Part shown: positions 13,843 through 24,077 of the stretch, piece by piece
Position numbering within the stretch: the stretch's first letter is position 1
Layout: each line of letters starts with the position of its first letter
Source of the DNA: Pseudomonas sp. PA27(2017)
Lineage (GTDB): Bacteria > Pseudomonadota > Gammaproteobacteria > Pseudomonadales > Pseudomonadaceae
Reading direction: 5' to 3'
Length of the DNA stretch: 64,000 nucleotides
Assembly (NCBI RefSeq): GCF_001945445.1
Contig: NZ_MSXW01000026.1
Span: forward strand, 19,927-83,926
Translations under genes and position numbers: made by a program
The notes under the pieces: model-generated
Database searches by the model: none
Told to the model about the DNA's origin: nothing
What the model saw: only the letters and a program-made list of their open reading frames with translations

Positions 13843-15032
13843 GCCACTTCTCCGCGATTCAACCACTGCCCGGCCAGCTCCCGCGCACGGCGGTCGGCTT
13901 CGAGCACGGTATCGAGGCAATCCACCGCAACGACCGGCTCGGCCTCGAGAACGCCGCCAATGATACGCGCGATATCGGTAAAGCGAATCCGCCGCTCGAG
14001 AAATGCCGCTACCGCCACTTCGTTCGCGGCATTGAGCATCGCCGGCGCGCTGCCGCCCGCCTCCGCCGCCTCACGGGCCAGACGCAGGCAGGGAAAGCGA
14101 ACGTCGTCCGGGGCCTGGAAATCCAGGCGCGCCACGGCGAGCAGATCCAGCGGTGCGACGCCCGAGTCGATACGCTGCGGCCAGGCCAGGGCGTGGGCGA
14201 TCGGCGTGCGCATATCGGGATTGCCCAACTGGGCGAGCACCGAGCCGTCGACGTAATCGACCAGGGAATGGATGACGCTCTGGGGATGGATCAGCACCTC
14301 GACCTGCTCGGGGCGTGCGTCGAATAGCCAGCAGGCTTCGATCAGTTCCAGACCCTTGTTCATCATGCTGGCCGAGTCGACTGAAATCTTGCGACCCATC
14401 GACCAGTTAGGGTGGGCACAGGCCTGCTCGGGCGTTACCGCATGCAGCGCCTCGGGTGAGGACTGACGGAACGGCCCGCCGGAAGCGGTGAGCAGGATGC
14501 GTCGCACGCCGACCGGCTGCAGACCGCGCGCGTAATCCTGAGGCAGACACTGGAAGATCGCATTGTGCTCGCTGTCGATCGGCAGCAGGACGGCGCCACT
14601 CTGACGCACCGCGCGCATGAACAGCGCGCCGGACATCACCAATGCTTCCTTGTTGGCAAGCAGCACCTTCTTGCCAGCTTCGACAGCCGCCAGGGTCGGC
14701 TTGAGCCCCGCCGCACCGACGATGGCCGCCATCACGGCGTCCACCTCGGCATGGGCGGCGACCTCGCACAATCCGGCCTCGCCAGACAATACGCGAGTAT
14801 CCAGCCCAGCCTGCTTCAGGCGCGTTTGCAGATCGGCTGCCGCTACGGCATCGGCGACCACGGCGAAACGCGGACGATGGATGACGCAAAGCGCTTCCAA
14901 CTCGGCCAGGCGACTGAAGGCGGTCAGGGCAAATGCCTGGTAACGCGACGGATGGCGCGCGATGACGTCGAGGGTGCTCAGGCCGATTGAACCGGTAGCC
15001 CCCAAAACGGTGATCTGTTGAACCTGGCTCAC
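13839..15032 (-). CDS. dxr: 1-deoxy-D-xylulose-5-phosphate reductoisomerase
   Basis: Dxr converts DXP to MEP using NADPH, the first committed step of the non-mevalonate isoprenoid pathway. The 397-residue protein starts at GTG 15032 ([23 protein letters not shown]), with the Rossmann GATGSIG motif, [12 protein letters not shown], the flexible-loop region [21 protein letters not shown], and a C-terminal helical domain. The GTG overlaps the cdsA stop as GTGA. Coupling with uppS two genes upstream joins isoprenoid supply to undecaprenyl synthesis. Confidence 0.97.
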   Translation of the reverse strand: MSQVQQITVLGATGSIGLSTLDVIARHPSRYQAFALTAFSRLAELEALCVIHRPRFAVVADAVAAADLQTRLKQAGLDTRVLSGEAGLCEVAAHAEVDAVMAAIVGAAGLKPTLAAVEAGKKVLLANKEALVMSGALFMRAVRQSGAVLLPIDSEHNAIFQCLPQDYARGLQPVGVRRILLTASGGPFRQSSPEALHAVTPEQACAHPNWSMGRKISVDSASMMNKGLELIEACWLFDARPEQVEVLIHPQSVIHSLVDYVDGSVLAQLGNPDMRTPIAHALAWPQRIDSGVAPLDLLAVARLDFQAPDDVRFPCLRLAREAAEAGGSAPAMLNAANEVAVAAFLERRIRFTDIARIIGGVLEAEPVVAVDCLDTVLEADRRARELAGQWLNRGEVA

Positions 15033-15844
15033 AATGCGCCCCAACCAGCCAGCCACAGCAACATGGCGAATACGGGAACCGCCGCCGTCAGGCTGTCGAT
15101 GCGGTCGAGCACACCACCATGGCCAGGCAGCAGGTTGCTGCTGTCCTTGATGCCGGACTGGCGCTTGAACATGCTCTCGGTAAGATCACCGACCACCGAG
15201 ATCAACACCACCAGCGCAGCGGCCGGCAGCGCGAGAAGAAACTGCGCGAACGACCAATCGCGATAAAAGCCCACCACTACCGTCAGCAGTAAACTCAGCA
15301 GCAGGCCACCGACCAGGCCTTCCCAGCTTTTGCCGGGGCTGACCCGCGGTGCCAGCTTGCGCTTGCCGAAACGCTTGCCGGAGAAATAGGCGCCGATGTC
15401 CGCCACCCAGACCAGCGCCATCACCGCCAGGATCAGCCAGTTGGCCAGCTGCCATTGCTTGATCACCACCAGTCCTTGCCAGGCCGGCAGCAGAATCAGC
15501 AAGCCGATCGCCAGGCGCCCCAGCAGGCCGCCCCAGTAGCGGCTGCTATCCGGGTAATTGAGCACCAGAAAGGTCGCGAAGGCCCACCACAGCACGCCAG
15601 CGACCAGCAGCCACGGCGCCAGCACGGGGGCGCTGTAAAGCAGATAAAGCAGTACAGCCACCAGGGCGGCATAGGCGACACGCAACGGCTGAGCTTCGAA
15701 GCCCGCCAGACGGGCCCATTCCCAGGCACCGAGCACGACCACGACGGCGATGAACAGCGCGAACGCGCCACCTTCGAGCAGGAAGAACCCTGCCAGGGCG
15801 ACCGGCAGCAGGATCAGCGCCGTAATGATTCGTTGCTTGAGCAT
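15029..15844 (-). CDS. cdsA: Phosphatidate cytidylyltransferase
   Basis: CdsA makes CDP-diacylglycerol, the precursor of all phospholipids, in the inner membrane. The 271-residue protein is almost entirely hydrophobic helices. It ends with the CDP-DAG synthase signature [18 protein letters not shown] followed by VLDRIDSL. Its ATG overlaps the uppS stop (TGATG) and its stop overlaps the dxr GTG. Confidence 0.97.
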   Translation of the reverse strand: MLKQRIITALILLPVALAGFFLLEGGAFALFIAVVVVLGAWEWARLAGFEAQPLRVAYAALVAVLLYLLYSAPVLAPWLLVAGVLWWAFATFLVLNYPDSSRYWGGLLGRLAIGLLILLPAWQGLVVIKQWQLANWLILAVMALVWVADIGAYFSGKRFGKRKLAPRVSPGKSWEGLVGGLLLSLLLTVVVGFYRDWSFAQFLLALPAAALVVLISVVGDLTESMFKRQSGIKDSSNLLPGHGGVLDRIDSLTAAVPVFAMLLWLAGWGAL

Positions 15845-16608
15845 CAGGCGCGGGCCTCGGCTTCGACTTGTTCACTGGTTTTGCCAAAACGTCGCTGACG
15901 CTTGGCGAAATCGGCCAGCGCCGCGCGCATGGCGTCGTGCTTGAAGTCCGGCCACAGCAGGTCGGAGAAGTACAGTTCACTGTAGGCCATCTGCCAGAGC
16001 AGGAAATTGCTGACCCGATGTTCGCCGCCCGTGCGAATGCACAGATCCGGCAGCGGTAACTCACCGGTAGCCAGGCAGCCCTGGAGCAGGCGCGGGGTGA
16101 TGTCCTCGGGTTGCAGATGACCGCCCTGCACTTCACGCGCCAGACGCTGCGCGGCCTGGGCGATATCCCACTGACCGCCGTAGTTGGCGGCGATCTGCAG
16201 GATGAAGCGTTTTTCGCCGGCCACGCCAGCGGTCGCCGCTTCGGCTTCGCGCATGGCGGCCTGCAGCTCGGGATGGAACCGCGAGCGGTCGCCGATGATG
16301 CGCAGGCTGATGCCGTTCTCGTCGAGCTTGCGTGCCTCGCGACGCAAAGCGCTGAGGAACAGCTCCATCAACGCACCGACCTCATCGGCCGGGCGCTGCC
16401 AGTTCTCGCTGGAGAAAGCGAACAGGGTCAGCACTTCCACGCCCGAATCGGCGCAGACCTCGATGACCGCTCTTACCGCATCGACGCCCGCCTTGTGCCC
16501 GGCCACACCGGGCAGCAGGCGCTTGCGCGCCCAGCGGTTGTTACCATCCATAATGATCGCCACGTGCCGTGGAACGGCCATCACGGCACCGACTTTGGAA
16601 TTGTCCAT
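15844..16608 (-). CDS. uppS: Undecaprenyl diphosphate synthase
   Basis: This cis-prenyltransferase makes the C55 lipid carrier for peptidoglycan and O-antigen. The 254-residue protein contains HVAIIMDGNNRWA (catalytic Asp), LTLFAFSSENWQRP, and the C-terminal RTGGEHRVSNFLLWQ family signature. ATG 16608 has AGGAAG six bases upstream. A 16-base gap separates it from frr. Confidence 0.97.
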   Translation of the reverse strand: MDNSKVGAVMAVPRHVAIIMDGNNRWARKRLLPGVAGHKAGVDAVRAVIEVCADSGVEVLTLFAFSSENWQRPADEVGALMELFLSALRREARKLDENGISLRIIGDRSRFHPELQAAMREAEAATAGVAGEKRFILQIAANYGGQWDIAQAAQRLAREVQGGHLQPEDITPRLLQGCLATGELPLPDLCIRTGGEHRVSNFLLWQMAYSELYFSDLLWPDFKHDAMRAALADFAKRQRRFGKTSEQVEAEARA

Positions 16609-16624
16609 GGCGACTTCCTGGCCG

Positions 16625-17182
16625 TCAGACGGCCATCAGGTCCGCTTCTTTCTGCTTCACGGCGACGTCGATCTCGGCCACGAACTTGTCGGTCAGCTTC
16701 TGTACGTCGTCAGCAGCGCGACGTTCTTCGTCTTCGCTGATTTCCTTTTCCTTGACCAGATCCTTGAGCTGGCTCATGGCGTCGCGACGGATGTTGCGCA
16801 CCGCAACACGGGCGTCTTCGGCGGCATCACGGGCCTGCTTGGTGAAGCCCTTGCGGGTTTCTTCGGTCAGTGCCGGCATGGTGACCAGCAGCAGCTCGCC
16901 CAGGTTGGTCGGGTTGAAGCCCAGGCCGGAGCTCTGGATGGCCTTGTCGACCGCGCTCAGCATGCTGCGCTCGAACGCCACGACCTGCAGGGTGCGCGAA
17001 TCCTTTACGGTTACGCTGGCGACCTGGTTCAGCGGGGTGTCCGCGCCGTAGTAAGGCACCATCACGCCGCCGAGGATGCTGGGGTGAGCCTGACCGGTAC
17101 GAATGCGGCTGAATGCGTGAGCCAGCGATTCCAGGCTCTTCTGCATGCGAACCTGGGCGTCCTTCTTGATTTCGTTGATCAT
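16625..17182 (-). CDS. frr: Ribosome recycling factor
   Basis: RRF splits post-termination ribosomes together with EF-G. The 185-residue protein is of standard length and begins [20 protein letters not shown]. It has the conserved [10 protein letters not shown] segment in domain I and the [20 protein letters not shown] coiled region near the C terminus. An AGGAAGG ribosome-binding site lies inside the end of pyrH, and the ATG overlaps the pyrH stop as ATGA. Confidence 0.97.
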   Translation of the reverse strand: MINEIKKDAQVRMQKSLESLAHAFSRIRTGQAHPSILGGVMVPYYGADTPLNQVASVTVKDSRTLQVVAFERSMLSAVDKAIQSSGLGFNPTNLGELLLVTMPALTEETRKGFTKQARDAAEDARVAVRNIRRDAMSQLKDLVKEKEISEDEERRAADDVQKLTDKFVAEIDVAVKQKEADLMAV

Positions 17183-17922
17183 TCTTTACCTTCCTCGACC
17201 AAAGTTCCTTCGGCGCCGCCCACCACGACATTGAGCAGGGCACCCGGCTTGTTCATATTGAAAACACGCAGCGGCATGTTGTGATCACGGCACAGGCAGA
17301 TGGCCGTCAGATCCATCACGCCCAGCTTGCGATCCAGCACCTCGTCATAGGTGAGGCGATCGAATTTTTCCGCATGCGGATCCTTGAATGGATCGGCAGT
17401 GTACACACCATCCACCTTGGTTGCCTTCAGCACCACATCGGCGTCGATTTCGATACCGCGCAAGCAGGCGGCCGAGTCGGTGGTGAAGAACGGATTACCA
17501 GTGCCAGCGGCGAAGATCACCACCTCACCGGTTTTCAGATGGCGCATCGCCTTGCGGCGATCGTAGTGGTCGGTAACGCCGACCATGGAGATGGCCGACA
17601 TGACCAGCGCGGGAATGTTCGAGCGCTCCAGGGCGTCACGCATGGCCAGAGCGTTCATTACCGTGGCCAGCATGCCCATGTGGTCACCGGTGACCCGATC
17701 CATACCGGCGGCGCTCAGCGCTGCACCACGGAACAGGTTGCCACCGCCGATCACCACACCCACCTGCACGCCGATACCGACCAACTGGCCGACTTCCAGC
17801 GCCATGCGATCGAGCACCTTGGGATCGATGCCGAAATCTTCCGAGCCCATCAGGGCCTCGCCGCTGAGTTTGAGCAGAATGCGCTTGTAGCGCGGTTGAC
17901 GACCACTCACCTGCTGAGCCAT
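17179..17922 (-). CDS. pyrH: Uridylate kinase
   Basis: PyrH phosphorylates UMP to UDP in pyrimidine nucleotide synthesis. The 247-residue amino-acid-kinase-fold protein has [37 protein letters not shown], and [19 protein letters not shown]. Two in-frame starts exist. ATG 17922 ([14 protein letters not shown]) is nine bases from AGGAG and matches homologues; ATG 17928 would be only three bases away. Confidence 0.97.
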   Translation of the reverse strand: MAQQVSGRQPRYKRILLKLSGEALMGSEDFGIDPKVLDRMALEVGQLVGIGVQVGVVIGGGNLFRGAALSAAGMDRVTGDHMGMLATVMNALAMRDALERSNIPALVMSAISMVGVTDHYDRRKAMRHLKTGEVVIFAAGTGNPFFTTDSAACLRGIEIDADVVLKATKVDGVYTADPFKDPHAEKFDRLTYDEVLDRKLGVMDLTAICLCRDHNMPLRVFNMNKPGALLNVVVGGAEGTLVEEGKE

Positions 17923-18049
17923 TACCATTCTCTCCTGCGGCGTAAGAAAAACCTGCGAACCGAGTGGCTCGCATATCGAGCGCTTCGACAGCGCTCACGA
18001 CCGTGAGTGCCACGGGCACCAACCATCGTTTCGAAAAAAATCCCCTTTG

Positions 18050-18085
18050 AAAAAGAGGCCGCGCGCGTGAGCGGGCAGCCTCTTC
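18050..18085 (-). terminator. Rho-independent terminator of the rpsB-tsf transcript
   Basis: Read on the minus strand, AGAGGC and GGCCTCT pair around a GC-rich centre (GCCCGC-tcac-GCGCGC) and are followed directly by TTTTTC. It lies beyond the repeat element downstream of tsf and before pyrH. It therefore separates the two transcription units and places the element inside the rpsB-tsf 3' UTR. Confidence 0.7.
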
Positions 18086-18098
18086 TGGGGCGCTAGCG

Positions 18099-18364
18099 AG
18101 GGTCTGTTGCCATTTCAACGCGAGCCGCGTTGCCGCGAGAAATCTCGCCAGGCGAGGCGGAGGACGCAGGGAATGGTGTTCCCTTTTCAAGTCCTCCAAC
18201 GACGCATGGCGAGATTTCTCGCGCAACCCGAAGGGCCGGGCTCGTTTTGCCGCGATACTGCGTTTCTCGCCGGCTCATTTGGCCAGCCAAACTTCGCGGC
18301 TCGTGCCTTGCCTCGCGGCAAAACGGGCGCCGGCGCGGCCGTGCGTGAAACGGCAACAGACCCT
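18099..18364. repeat. 266-bp element bounded by 13-bp perfect inverted repeats, with nested internal inverted repeats
   Basis: The ends AGGGTCTGTTGCC (18099-18111) and GGCAACAGACCCT (18352-18364) are perfect inverted repeats, and similarity continues inward (TTTCA-CGC). Inside are two further perfect inverted pairs. One is GCGAGAAATCTCGCC (18135-18149) with GGCGAGATTTCTCGC (18208-18222), each arm itself nearly palindromic. The other is CGTTTTGCCGCGA (18243-18255) with TCGCGGCAAAACG (18313-18325). No convincing coding frame is present. It fills the space between tsf and the terminator. It could be a non-autonomous transposable element, a structured RNA domain, or both. Confidence 0.85.
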
Positions 18365-18372
18365 AACAGCTA

Positions 18373-19236
18373 TCACTGCTTGCTGGCAGCAACCTGAGCA
18401 GCAACTTCGGCAGCGAAGTCGGTCTCGGCCTTCTCGATGCCCTCGCCCACTTCGTAACGAACGAAGGAAACGACTTCGGCACCGGCTTTCTTCACCAGGT
18501 CGCCGACCTTGACTTCAGGATCCATGATGAAGGCTTGCTCGACCAGGCTGGCTTCAGCCAGGAACTTGGCGATACGGCCCTTGACCATGTTCTCGACGAT
18601 GTTTTCAGGCTTGCCGGCGATCTTCTCGGCGTTCAGCTGCAGGAAGATTTCCTTTTCCTTGGCAACCAGCTCCTCGGAAACCTGGTCGGCGGAAACAACG
18701 GCCGGGTTGGACGCAGCAACGTGCATGGCAACGTGCTTGGCCAGCTCGTCATTGCCGCCCTTCAGGACGACCAGAACACCGATGCGGTGGCCGTGCAGGT
18801 AGGCACCAACGGTGTCACCGGAAACAGCGGTCAGACGACGAATGTTGACGTTCTCGCCGCACTTGGCAACCAGGGCTTCACGAGCGGATTCGCGCGAGGC
18901 GATCAGCGGAGCGGCTTCGGTCAGGTTCTTCTCGAAGGCTTCATCCAGGCTTTCCTTGACGAAGGCCTTGAAGTCGTCCTGCAGAGCCAGGAAGTCGGTC
19001 TGCGAGTTGACTTCGATGATCAGGCCGCGGTTGCCTTCGACGCGAACGGCGATGGAACCTTCGGCAGCGATGTTGCCAGCCTTCTTGGCAGCCTTGATGG
19101 CACCCGAAGCGCGCATGTCATCGATCGCTTTCTCGATATCGCCACCAGCGGCAACCAGGGCCTTCTTGCACTCCATCATGCCTTGGCCGGTACGCTCGCG
19201 CAGTTCCTTGACCAGTGCTGCAGTAATCTCTGCCAT
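18373..19236 (-). CDS. tsf: Translation elongation factor Ts
   Basis: EF-Ts is the nucleotide exchange factor for EF-Tu. The 287-residue protein opens with MAEITAALVKELRERTGQGM (UBA-like domain). It has the TDFLALQDDF segment of the core exchange region and a Pseudomonas-length C-terminal module. AGAGGA lies ten bases before the ATG. It is downstream of rpsB, with an attenuator-like hairpin between the two. Confidence 0.98.
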   Translation of the reverse strand: MAEITAALVKELRERTGQGMMECKKALVAAGGDIEKAIDDMRASGAIKAAKKAGNIAAEGSIAVRVEGNRGLIIEVNSQTDFLALQDDFKAFVKESLDEAFEKNLTEAAPLIASRESAREALVAKCGENVNIRRLTAVSGDTVGAYLHGHRIGVLVVLKGGNDELAKHVAMHVAASNPAVVSADQVSEELVAKEKEIFLQLNAEKIAGKPENIVENMVKGRIAKFLAEASLVEQAFIMDPEVKVGDLVKKAGAEVVSFVRYEVGEGIEKAETDFAAEVAAQVAASKQ

Positions 19237-19303
19237 CTTGAAAATCCTCTTGGTAGGTCTTCAACCATCACCCGCAAGGCGGGCGATCAAATCTTTGAGT
19301 GAC

Positions 19304-19328
19304 AAAAAGGGGGCCTAGCCCCCTTTTT
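19304..19328. terminator. rpsB-tsf intergenic hairpin (partial terminator/attenuator)
   Basis: AAAAAGGGGGC-CTA-GCCCCCTTTTT is a textbook rho-independent structure with T-runs on both strands, placed in the 128-base gap between rpsB (upstream) and tsf (downstream). Because tsf needs transcription from rpsB, it probably works as a leaky attenuator that sets the S2 to EF-Ts ratio. That ratio role is inferred from the arrangement known in enterobacteria. Confidence 0.75.
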
Positions 19329-19364
19329 GCGCAGCGCATAACACTAGATGCTCTGCGTTACCGC

Positions 19365-20108
19365 TTAGCCTTCGGCAGCTTCTGCAGCCGGAGCTTCTTC
19401 GACGAACTCTTCGGTAGCGCCGCCGGTGTTGCTGCGACCACGGATCACGGCGTCGGCCATGGCACCCATGTACAGCTGGATGGCGCGAATGGCGTCGTCG
19501 TTACCCGGGATGATGTAGTCAACGCCTTCCGGGCTGCTGTTGGTATCGACAACGCCGATGACCGGGATGCCCAGCTTGTTGGCTTCGGTGATCGCGATGC
19601 GCTCGTGATCGACGTCGATGACGAACAGAGCGTCCGGCAGACCGCCCATGTCCTTGATACCGCCCAGGCTGCGATCCAGTTTTTCCAGATCACGGGTGCG
19701 CATCAGGGCTTCTTTCTTGGTCAGCTTGCTGAAGGTACCGTCCTGGGACTGTACTTCCAGATCGCGCAGACGCTTGATCGAGGCACGGATGGTCTTGTAG
19801 TTGGTGAGCATGCCGCCCAACCAGCGGTGATCGACGAACGGCGAGTTGCAACGAGCCGCTTCTTCGCGAACGATCTTGCCAGCGGAACGCTTGGTGCCGA
19901 CGAACAGGATCTTGTTCTTGCCAGCAGCCAGCTTTTCAACGAACGACAGCGCGTCGTTGAACATCGGCAGGGTCTTTTCGAGGTTGATGATGTGAATCTT
20001 GTTGCGCGCGCCGAAAATGTACTTGCCCATTTTCGGGTTCCAGTAACGGGTCTGGTGGCCGAAGTGCACACCGGCCTTCAGCATATCGCGCATATTGACT
20101 TGGGACAT
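19365..20108 (-). CDS. rpsB: 30S ribosomal protein S2
   Basis: S2 is a small-subunit ribosomal protein. The 247-residue protein begins [20 protein letters not shown] and contains [18 protein letters not shown] and [12 protein letters not shown], both diagnostic. The open frame continues 21 codons upstream, but ATG 20108 has AAGGA six bases away and matches the family. The C terminus is Ala/Glu-rich ([16 protein letters not shown]). Confidence 0.98.
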   Translation of the reverse strand: MSQVNMRDMLKAGVHFGHQTRYWNPKMGKYIFGARNKIHIINLEKTLPMFNDALSFVEKLAAGKNKILFVGTKRSAGKIVREEAARCNSPFVDHRWLGGMLTNYKTIRASIKRLRDLEVQSQDGTFSKLTKKEALMRTRDLEKLDRSLGGIKDMGGLPDALFVIDVDHERIAITEANKLGIPVIGVVDTNSSPEGVDYIIPGNDDAIRAIQLYMGAMADAVIRGRSNTGGATEEFVEEAPAAEAAEG

Positions 20109-20246
20109 GATAGTTCCTTGATAAGTCGGGTTAGGCCTCCACGCATCCCAATTTCCAACCCTTGCGGGCACCCAGGAAATCGTGTCGATACGTGTGTGGG
20201 GTTAGGCTTTCGGGGTCTACCCCGCAAAGCGGCGCGTTTTATACCA
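20109..20246 (-). promoter_or_regulatory. rpsB promoter and leader
   Basis: On the minus strand TATAAA (20238-20243) is followed by a GC-rich discriminator (ACGCGCCGC), as in stringently controlled ribosomal promoters. The -35 region is weak. The leader of about 120 bases contains short complementary segments (GCGGGGT near 20220 and CCCGCA near 20160). It could hold the S2 autoregulatory structure known upstream of rpsB in gammaproteobacteria, but I could not fold it. Confidence 0.45.
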
Positions 20247-20371
20247 TGAAAACCGGATTTGGGCTACATGCACATTCGGTATCGATGATCGGCCCCGCCA
20301 GGCGCGGGCGCTTCAAGGTTGCCGGCGCAAACTGTTAACATGCTGCCCTTTACAGAGCTACCGAGATCACC

Positions 20372-21172
20372 ATGACCGTCACCCTCAAGACGCCCGACGA
20401 AATCGAGAAAATGCGCATCGCCGGTCGCCTGGCCGCCGACGTGCTGGAGATGATCGCCGAGCATGTCAAACCCGGCGTCACCACGGACGAACTCAATACC
20501 ATCTGCCACAATTATATCGTCGACGTGCAGAAGGCCATCCCCGCCCCGCTCAACTATGGCGCAGCACCGGGTCGTCCGGGTTTTCCGAAATCCATCTGCA
20601 CCTCGCTCAACCATGTGGTGTGCCACGGCATCCCCAACGACAAGCCGCTCAAGGAAGGTGATGTGATGAACATCGACATCACCGTGATCAAGGACGGCTA
20701 CTACGGCGACACCAGCCGCATGTTCCACGTCGGCAAGGTGCCGGAGTGGGCCGAGCGCCTGTCGCGCGTCACCCAGGAATGCCTCTATAAAGGCATCGAA
20801 GCGGTGCGCCCTGGCGCGCGCCTCGGCGACATCGGCGAAGTGATCCAGAAGCACGCCGAGAAGAACGGTTTCTCGGTGGTTCGCGAGTTCTGTGGCCACG
20901 GCATCGGTTCTGTGTTCCACGAAGACCCGCAAGTACTGCACTACGGCCGCGCGGGCACCGGCATGGAGCTCAAGGAAGGCATGACCTTCACCATCGAGCC
21001 GATGATCAACCAGGGCCGCCCGGAAACCCGTGTACTGGGCGACGGCTGGACCGCGATCACCAAGGATCGCAAGCTGTCCGCCCAATGGGAGCACACCCTG
21101 TTGGTCACCGCCGACGGCTACGAGATCTTCACCCTGCGCAGCGACGACACCATCGCCCGCACCTCAGCCTGA
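20372..21172 (+). CDS. map: Type I methionine aminopeptidase
   Basis: MAP removes the initiator methionine from nascent proteins using a dinuclear metal centre. The 266-residue protein shows NHVVCHGIPNDKPLKEGDVMNIDITV (first metal ligands), GDTSRMFHVG, CGHGIGSVFHEDP and FTIEPMIN. It is divergent from rpsB and followed closely by glnD, the standard Pseudomonas order. Confidence 0.98.
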   Translation: MTVTLKTPDEIEKMRIAGRLAADVLEMIAEHVKPGVTTDELNTICHNYIVDVQKAIPAPLNYGAAPGRPGFPKSICTSLNHVVCHGIPNDKPLKEGDVMNIDITVIKDGYYGDTSRMFHVGKVPEWAERLSRVTQECLYKGIEAVRPGARLGDIGEVIQKHAEKNGFSVVREFCGHGIGSVFHEDPQVLHYGRAGTGMELKEGMTFTIEPMINQGRPETRVLGDGWTAITKDRKLSAQWEHTLLVTADGYEIFTLRSDDTIARTSA

Positions 21173-21209
21173 TACGAGCCCCCACCTATAGATGAAGGAA
21201 GGCCGCCGC

Positions 21210-23906
21210 ATGTCGCTGCTAGACGCCGAATTGTTCGATCGCGGCCAGTTCCAGGCGGAACTGGCCCTCAAGTCCAGCCCCATCGGCGCCTTCAAGAAAG
21301 CCATCCGCCGCGCCCACGAGGTGCTCGATGCGCGCTTTCGCGACAACCGTGACGTGCGCCGCCTGGTCGAGGATCGCGCGCGCTTCACCGACCAGATCCT
21401 GCTCGAAGCCTGGAACCGGTTCACCTGGAGCAGCGAAGCGGAAATCGCCCTGCTGGCAGTGGGCGGCTATGGCCGTGGCGAACTGCACCCCTATTCCGAT
21501 ATCGACCTCCTGATCCTGCTCGGCGGTGACGATCAGGAAACCTTCCGCGAGCCCATCGAAGGCTTTCTCACCCTGCTCTGGGACATCGGCCTGGAGGTCG
21601 GCCAGAGCGTGCGTTCGGTGGCCGAGTGCGGCATCGAGGCCCGCGCCGACCTGACCGTCATCACCAACCTGATGGAAAGCCGCACCATCGCCGGCCCCGA
21701 ACACCTGCGCGAGCGCATGCAGGAAGCGACCTCTACCGCCCACATGTGGCCGAGCAAGGCGTTCTACCTGGCCAAGCGCGAGGAACAGAAGGCCCGCCAT
21801 GCCAAGTACAACGACACAGAGTACAACCTGGAGCCCAACGTGAAGGGCTCGCCGGGCGGTTTGCGCGATATCCAGACCATCCTGTGGGTGGCGCGGCGGC
21901 ACTTCGGCACCCTCAACCTGCACGCCATGGTCGGCCAGGGCTTTCTGCTGGAAAGCGAATACGCCCTGCTCGCCTCCTCCCAGGAGTTTCTCTGGAAGGT
22001 GCGCTATGCCCTGCACATGCTCGCCGGGCGTGCCGAGGACCGGCTGCTGTTCGATCACCAGAGCAAGGTCGCCGAACTGCTGGGCTACAACGAAAGTGAC
22101 ACCAAGCGCACCATCGAGCGCTTCATGCAGAAGTACTACCGCGTGGTGATGGCCATTGCCGAGCTGAGCGACCTGATCAACCAGCACTTCGAGGAAGAAA
22201 TCCTCCGCGCTGGCGACAGCACCCCGGCCAAGCCGCTGAACAGCCGCTTCCAGGTGCGCGACGGCTACATCGAAGCGACCCACGCCAACGTCTTCAAGCG
22301 CACGCCGTTCGCCATCATCGAGATCTTCGTGCTGATGGCCCAGCATCCGGAGCTCAATGGCGTGTGCGCCGATACCATCCGCCTGCTACGCGACCATCGT
22401 TACCTGATCGACGACGAGTTCCGCCGCGATATCCGCAACACCAGCCTGTTCATCGAGTTGTTCAAGTGCGAGCAGGGCATCCACCGCAACCTGCGGCGCA
22501 TGAACCGCTACGGCATCCTGGGGCGCTACCTGCCCGAATTCGGCCATATCGTCGGGCAGATGCAGCACGACCTGTTCCACATCTATACGGTCGACGCCCA
22601 CACCCTCAACCTGATCAAGCACCTGCGCAAGTTCAAGTGGCCGGAGCTGGCGGAGAAGTTTCCGCTGGCCAGCAAGCTCATCGACAAGTTGCCCAAACCC
22701 GAGCTGATCTACCTGGCCGGGCTTTATCATGACATCGGCAAGGGCCGCGGCGGTGACCATTCGGAGCTCGGCGCCCTGGACGCCGAAGCCTTTGGCCAGC
22801 GCCATCACCTGCCCGCCTGGGACACCGGACTGATCGTCTGGTTGGTGCAGAATCACCTGGCAATGTCGACCACCGCCCAGCGCAAGGACCTGTCCGACCC
22901 GCAGGTGATCAACGACTTCGCCGCCTTCGTGGGCGACCAGACGCATCTGGATTACCTCTACGTGCTCACCGTGGCGGACATCAACGCCACCAACCCGACA
23001 CTGTGGAACTCCTGGCGCGCCAGCCTGATGCGCCAGCTTTACACCGAAACCAAGCGCGCCCTGCGCCGTGGCCTGGAGAACCCGGTGGAACGCGAGGAAC
23101 AGATCCGCCTGACCCAAAGCGCCGCGCTCGACACCCTGGTCAATGGTGGCACTGACCCGGATGACGTCGAGCAGCTGTGGTCGCAGCTGGGTGATGACTA
23201 CTTCCTGCGCCACACCGCCAGCGACGTGGCCTGGCACACCGACGCGATCCTCCAGCACCCGGACGATGGCGGGCCACTGGTACTCATCAAGGAAACCACC
23301 CAGCGCGAGTTCGAAGGCGGCACGCAGATCTTCATCTACGCACCGGATCAGCACGATTTCTTCGCGGTAACGGTGGCGGCCATGGCGCAGCTGAACCTGA
23401 ACATCCACGACGCGCGGATTCTCACGTCAACCAGCCAGTTCACCCTCGACACCTACATCGTGCTCGAGGCCGAAGGCGGCTCGATCGGTGACAATCCCAA
23501 GCGCATCCAGCAAATCCGCCAGAGCCTGGTCGATACCCTGATGCACCCGGACGAGTATCCGAACATCATCCAGCGCCGTGTCCCGCGCCAGCTCAAGCAC
23601 TTCGCCTTCGCGCCTCAGGTGACCATTCACAACGATGCCCAGCGGCCGGTCACCGTGGTGGAACTGACCGCGCCGGATCGCCCAGGCCTGCTGGCCAAGA
23701 TCGGGCGCATCTTCCTGGACTTCGACCTGTCGGTGCAAAACGCCAAGATCGCCACCCTGGGCGAGCGCGTGGAAGACGTGTTCTTCGTCACCGACGCCAA
23801 CAACCAGCCGCTGTCCGACCCCGAGCTGTGCGCGCGCCTTCAACAGACCATCATCACCAAGCTATCAGCGACCAGCAGCACCAGTCCGTTACAGATCAGC
23901 ATCTGA
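21210..23906 (+). CDS. glnD: Bifunctional uridylyltransferase/uridylyl-removing enzyme GlnD
   Basis: GlnD senses glutamine and adds UMP to, or removes it from, the PII signalling protein, so it controls nitrogen assimilation. The 898-residue product has a nucleotidyltransferase domain ([19 protein letters not shown]), a central HD domain ([15 protein letters not shown]), and two C-terminal ACT domains (the last begins [20 protein letters not shown]). An upstream ATG at 21192 is possible. ATG 21210 was chosen because AAGGAAGG lies seven bases before it. Confidence 0.97.
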   Translation: MSLLDAELFDRGQFQAELALKSSPIGAFKKAIRRAHEVLDARFRDNRDVRRLVEDRARFTDQILLEAWNRFTWSSEAEIALLAVGGYGRGELHPYSDIDLLILLGGDDQETFREPIEGFLTLLWDIGLEVGQSVRSVAECGIEARADLTVITNLMESRTIAGPEHLRERMQEATSTAHMWPSKAFYLAKREEQKARHAKYNDTEYNLEPNVKGSPGGLRDIQTILWVARRHFGTLNLHAMVGQGFLLESEYALLASSQEFLWKVRYALHMLAGRAEDRLLFDHQSKVAELLGYNESDTKRTIERFMQKYYRVVMAIAELSDLINQHFEEEILRAGDSTPAKPLNSRFQVRDGYIEATHANVFKRTPFAIIEIFVLMAQHPELNGVCADTIRLLRDHRYLIDDEFRRDIRNTSLFIELFKCEQGIHRNLRRMNRYGILGRYLPEFGHIVGQMQHDLFHIYTVDAHTLNLIKHLRKFKWPELAEKFPLASKLIDKLPKPELIYLAGLYHDIGKGRGGDHSELGALDAEAFGQRHHLPAWDTGLIVWLVQNHLAMSTTAQRKDLSDPQVINDFAAFVGDQTHLDYLYVLTVADINATNPTLWNSWRASLMRQLYTETKRALRRGLENPVEREEQIRLTQSAALDTLVNGGTDPDDVEQLWSQLGDDYFLRHTASDVAWHTDAILQHPDDGGPLVLIKETTQREFEGGTQIFIYAPDQHDFFAVTVAAMAQLNLNIHDARILTSTSQFTLDTYIVLEAEGGSIGDNPKRIQQIRQSLVDTLMHPDEYPNIIQRRVPRQLKHFAFAPQVTIHNDAQRPVTVVELTAPDRPGLLAKIGRIFLDFDLSVQNAKIATLGERVEDVFFVTDANNQPLSDPELCARLQQTIITKLSATSSTSPLQISI

Positions 23907-23937
23907 CGACAGGAGCGGCGCCCGCCGCACACTTCAG

Positions 23938-24031
23938 TGTGGGAGCGTCGCCCTCGGCGCGAATGGATACCAGGTCATTGAGCAGGAGCAGCGACATGGC
24001 CGCCATTCGCCGCGGGGGCGCTGCTCCTACA
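23938..24031. repeat. REP pair (inverted) between glnD and the chemoreceptor
   Basis: TGTGGGAGCGTCGCCCTCGG (from 23938) and its inverted counterpart ending GGGGGCGCTGCTCCTACA (to 24031) flank a spacer of about 35 bases. This is the usual Pseudomonas REP doublet. It lies between two convergent genes, where it could act as a 3'-end barrier. Confidence 0.75.
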
Positions 24032-24077
24032 CGAGGGCATTTGCACCGAGCGCGGCGCGAGCCCGGTGGTCACCAGA

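Larger units (their letters stand above)
17923..18372 (-). other. 450-bp tsf-pyrH intergenic region
   Basis: Going downstream from tsf, this gap holds the 266-bp inverted-repeat element, the rho-independent terminator, and about 125 bases ahead of pyrH. A pyrH promoter should lie in that last part, but no convincing -35/-10 pair was found. AGGAGA before the pyrH start is clear. No gene was recognised. Confidence 0.6.

Noticed and set aside
18509..19302. Plus-strand open frames opposite tsf
   Set aside because: Shadows of tsf; no start signal or family resemblance.
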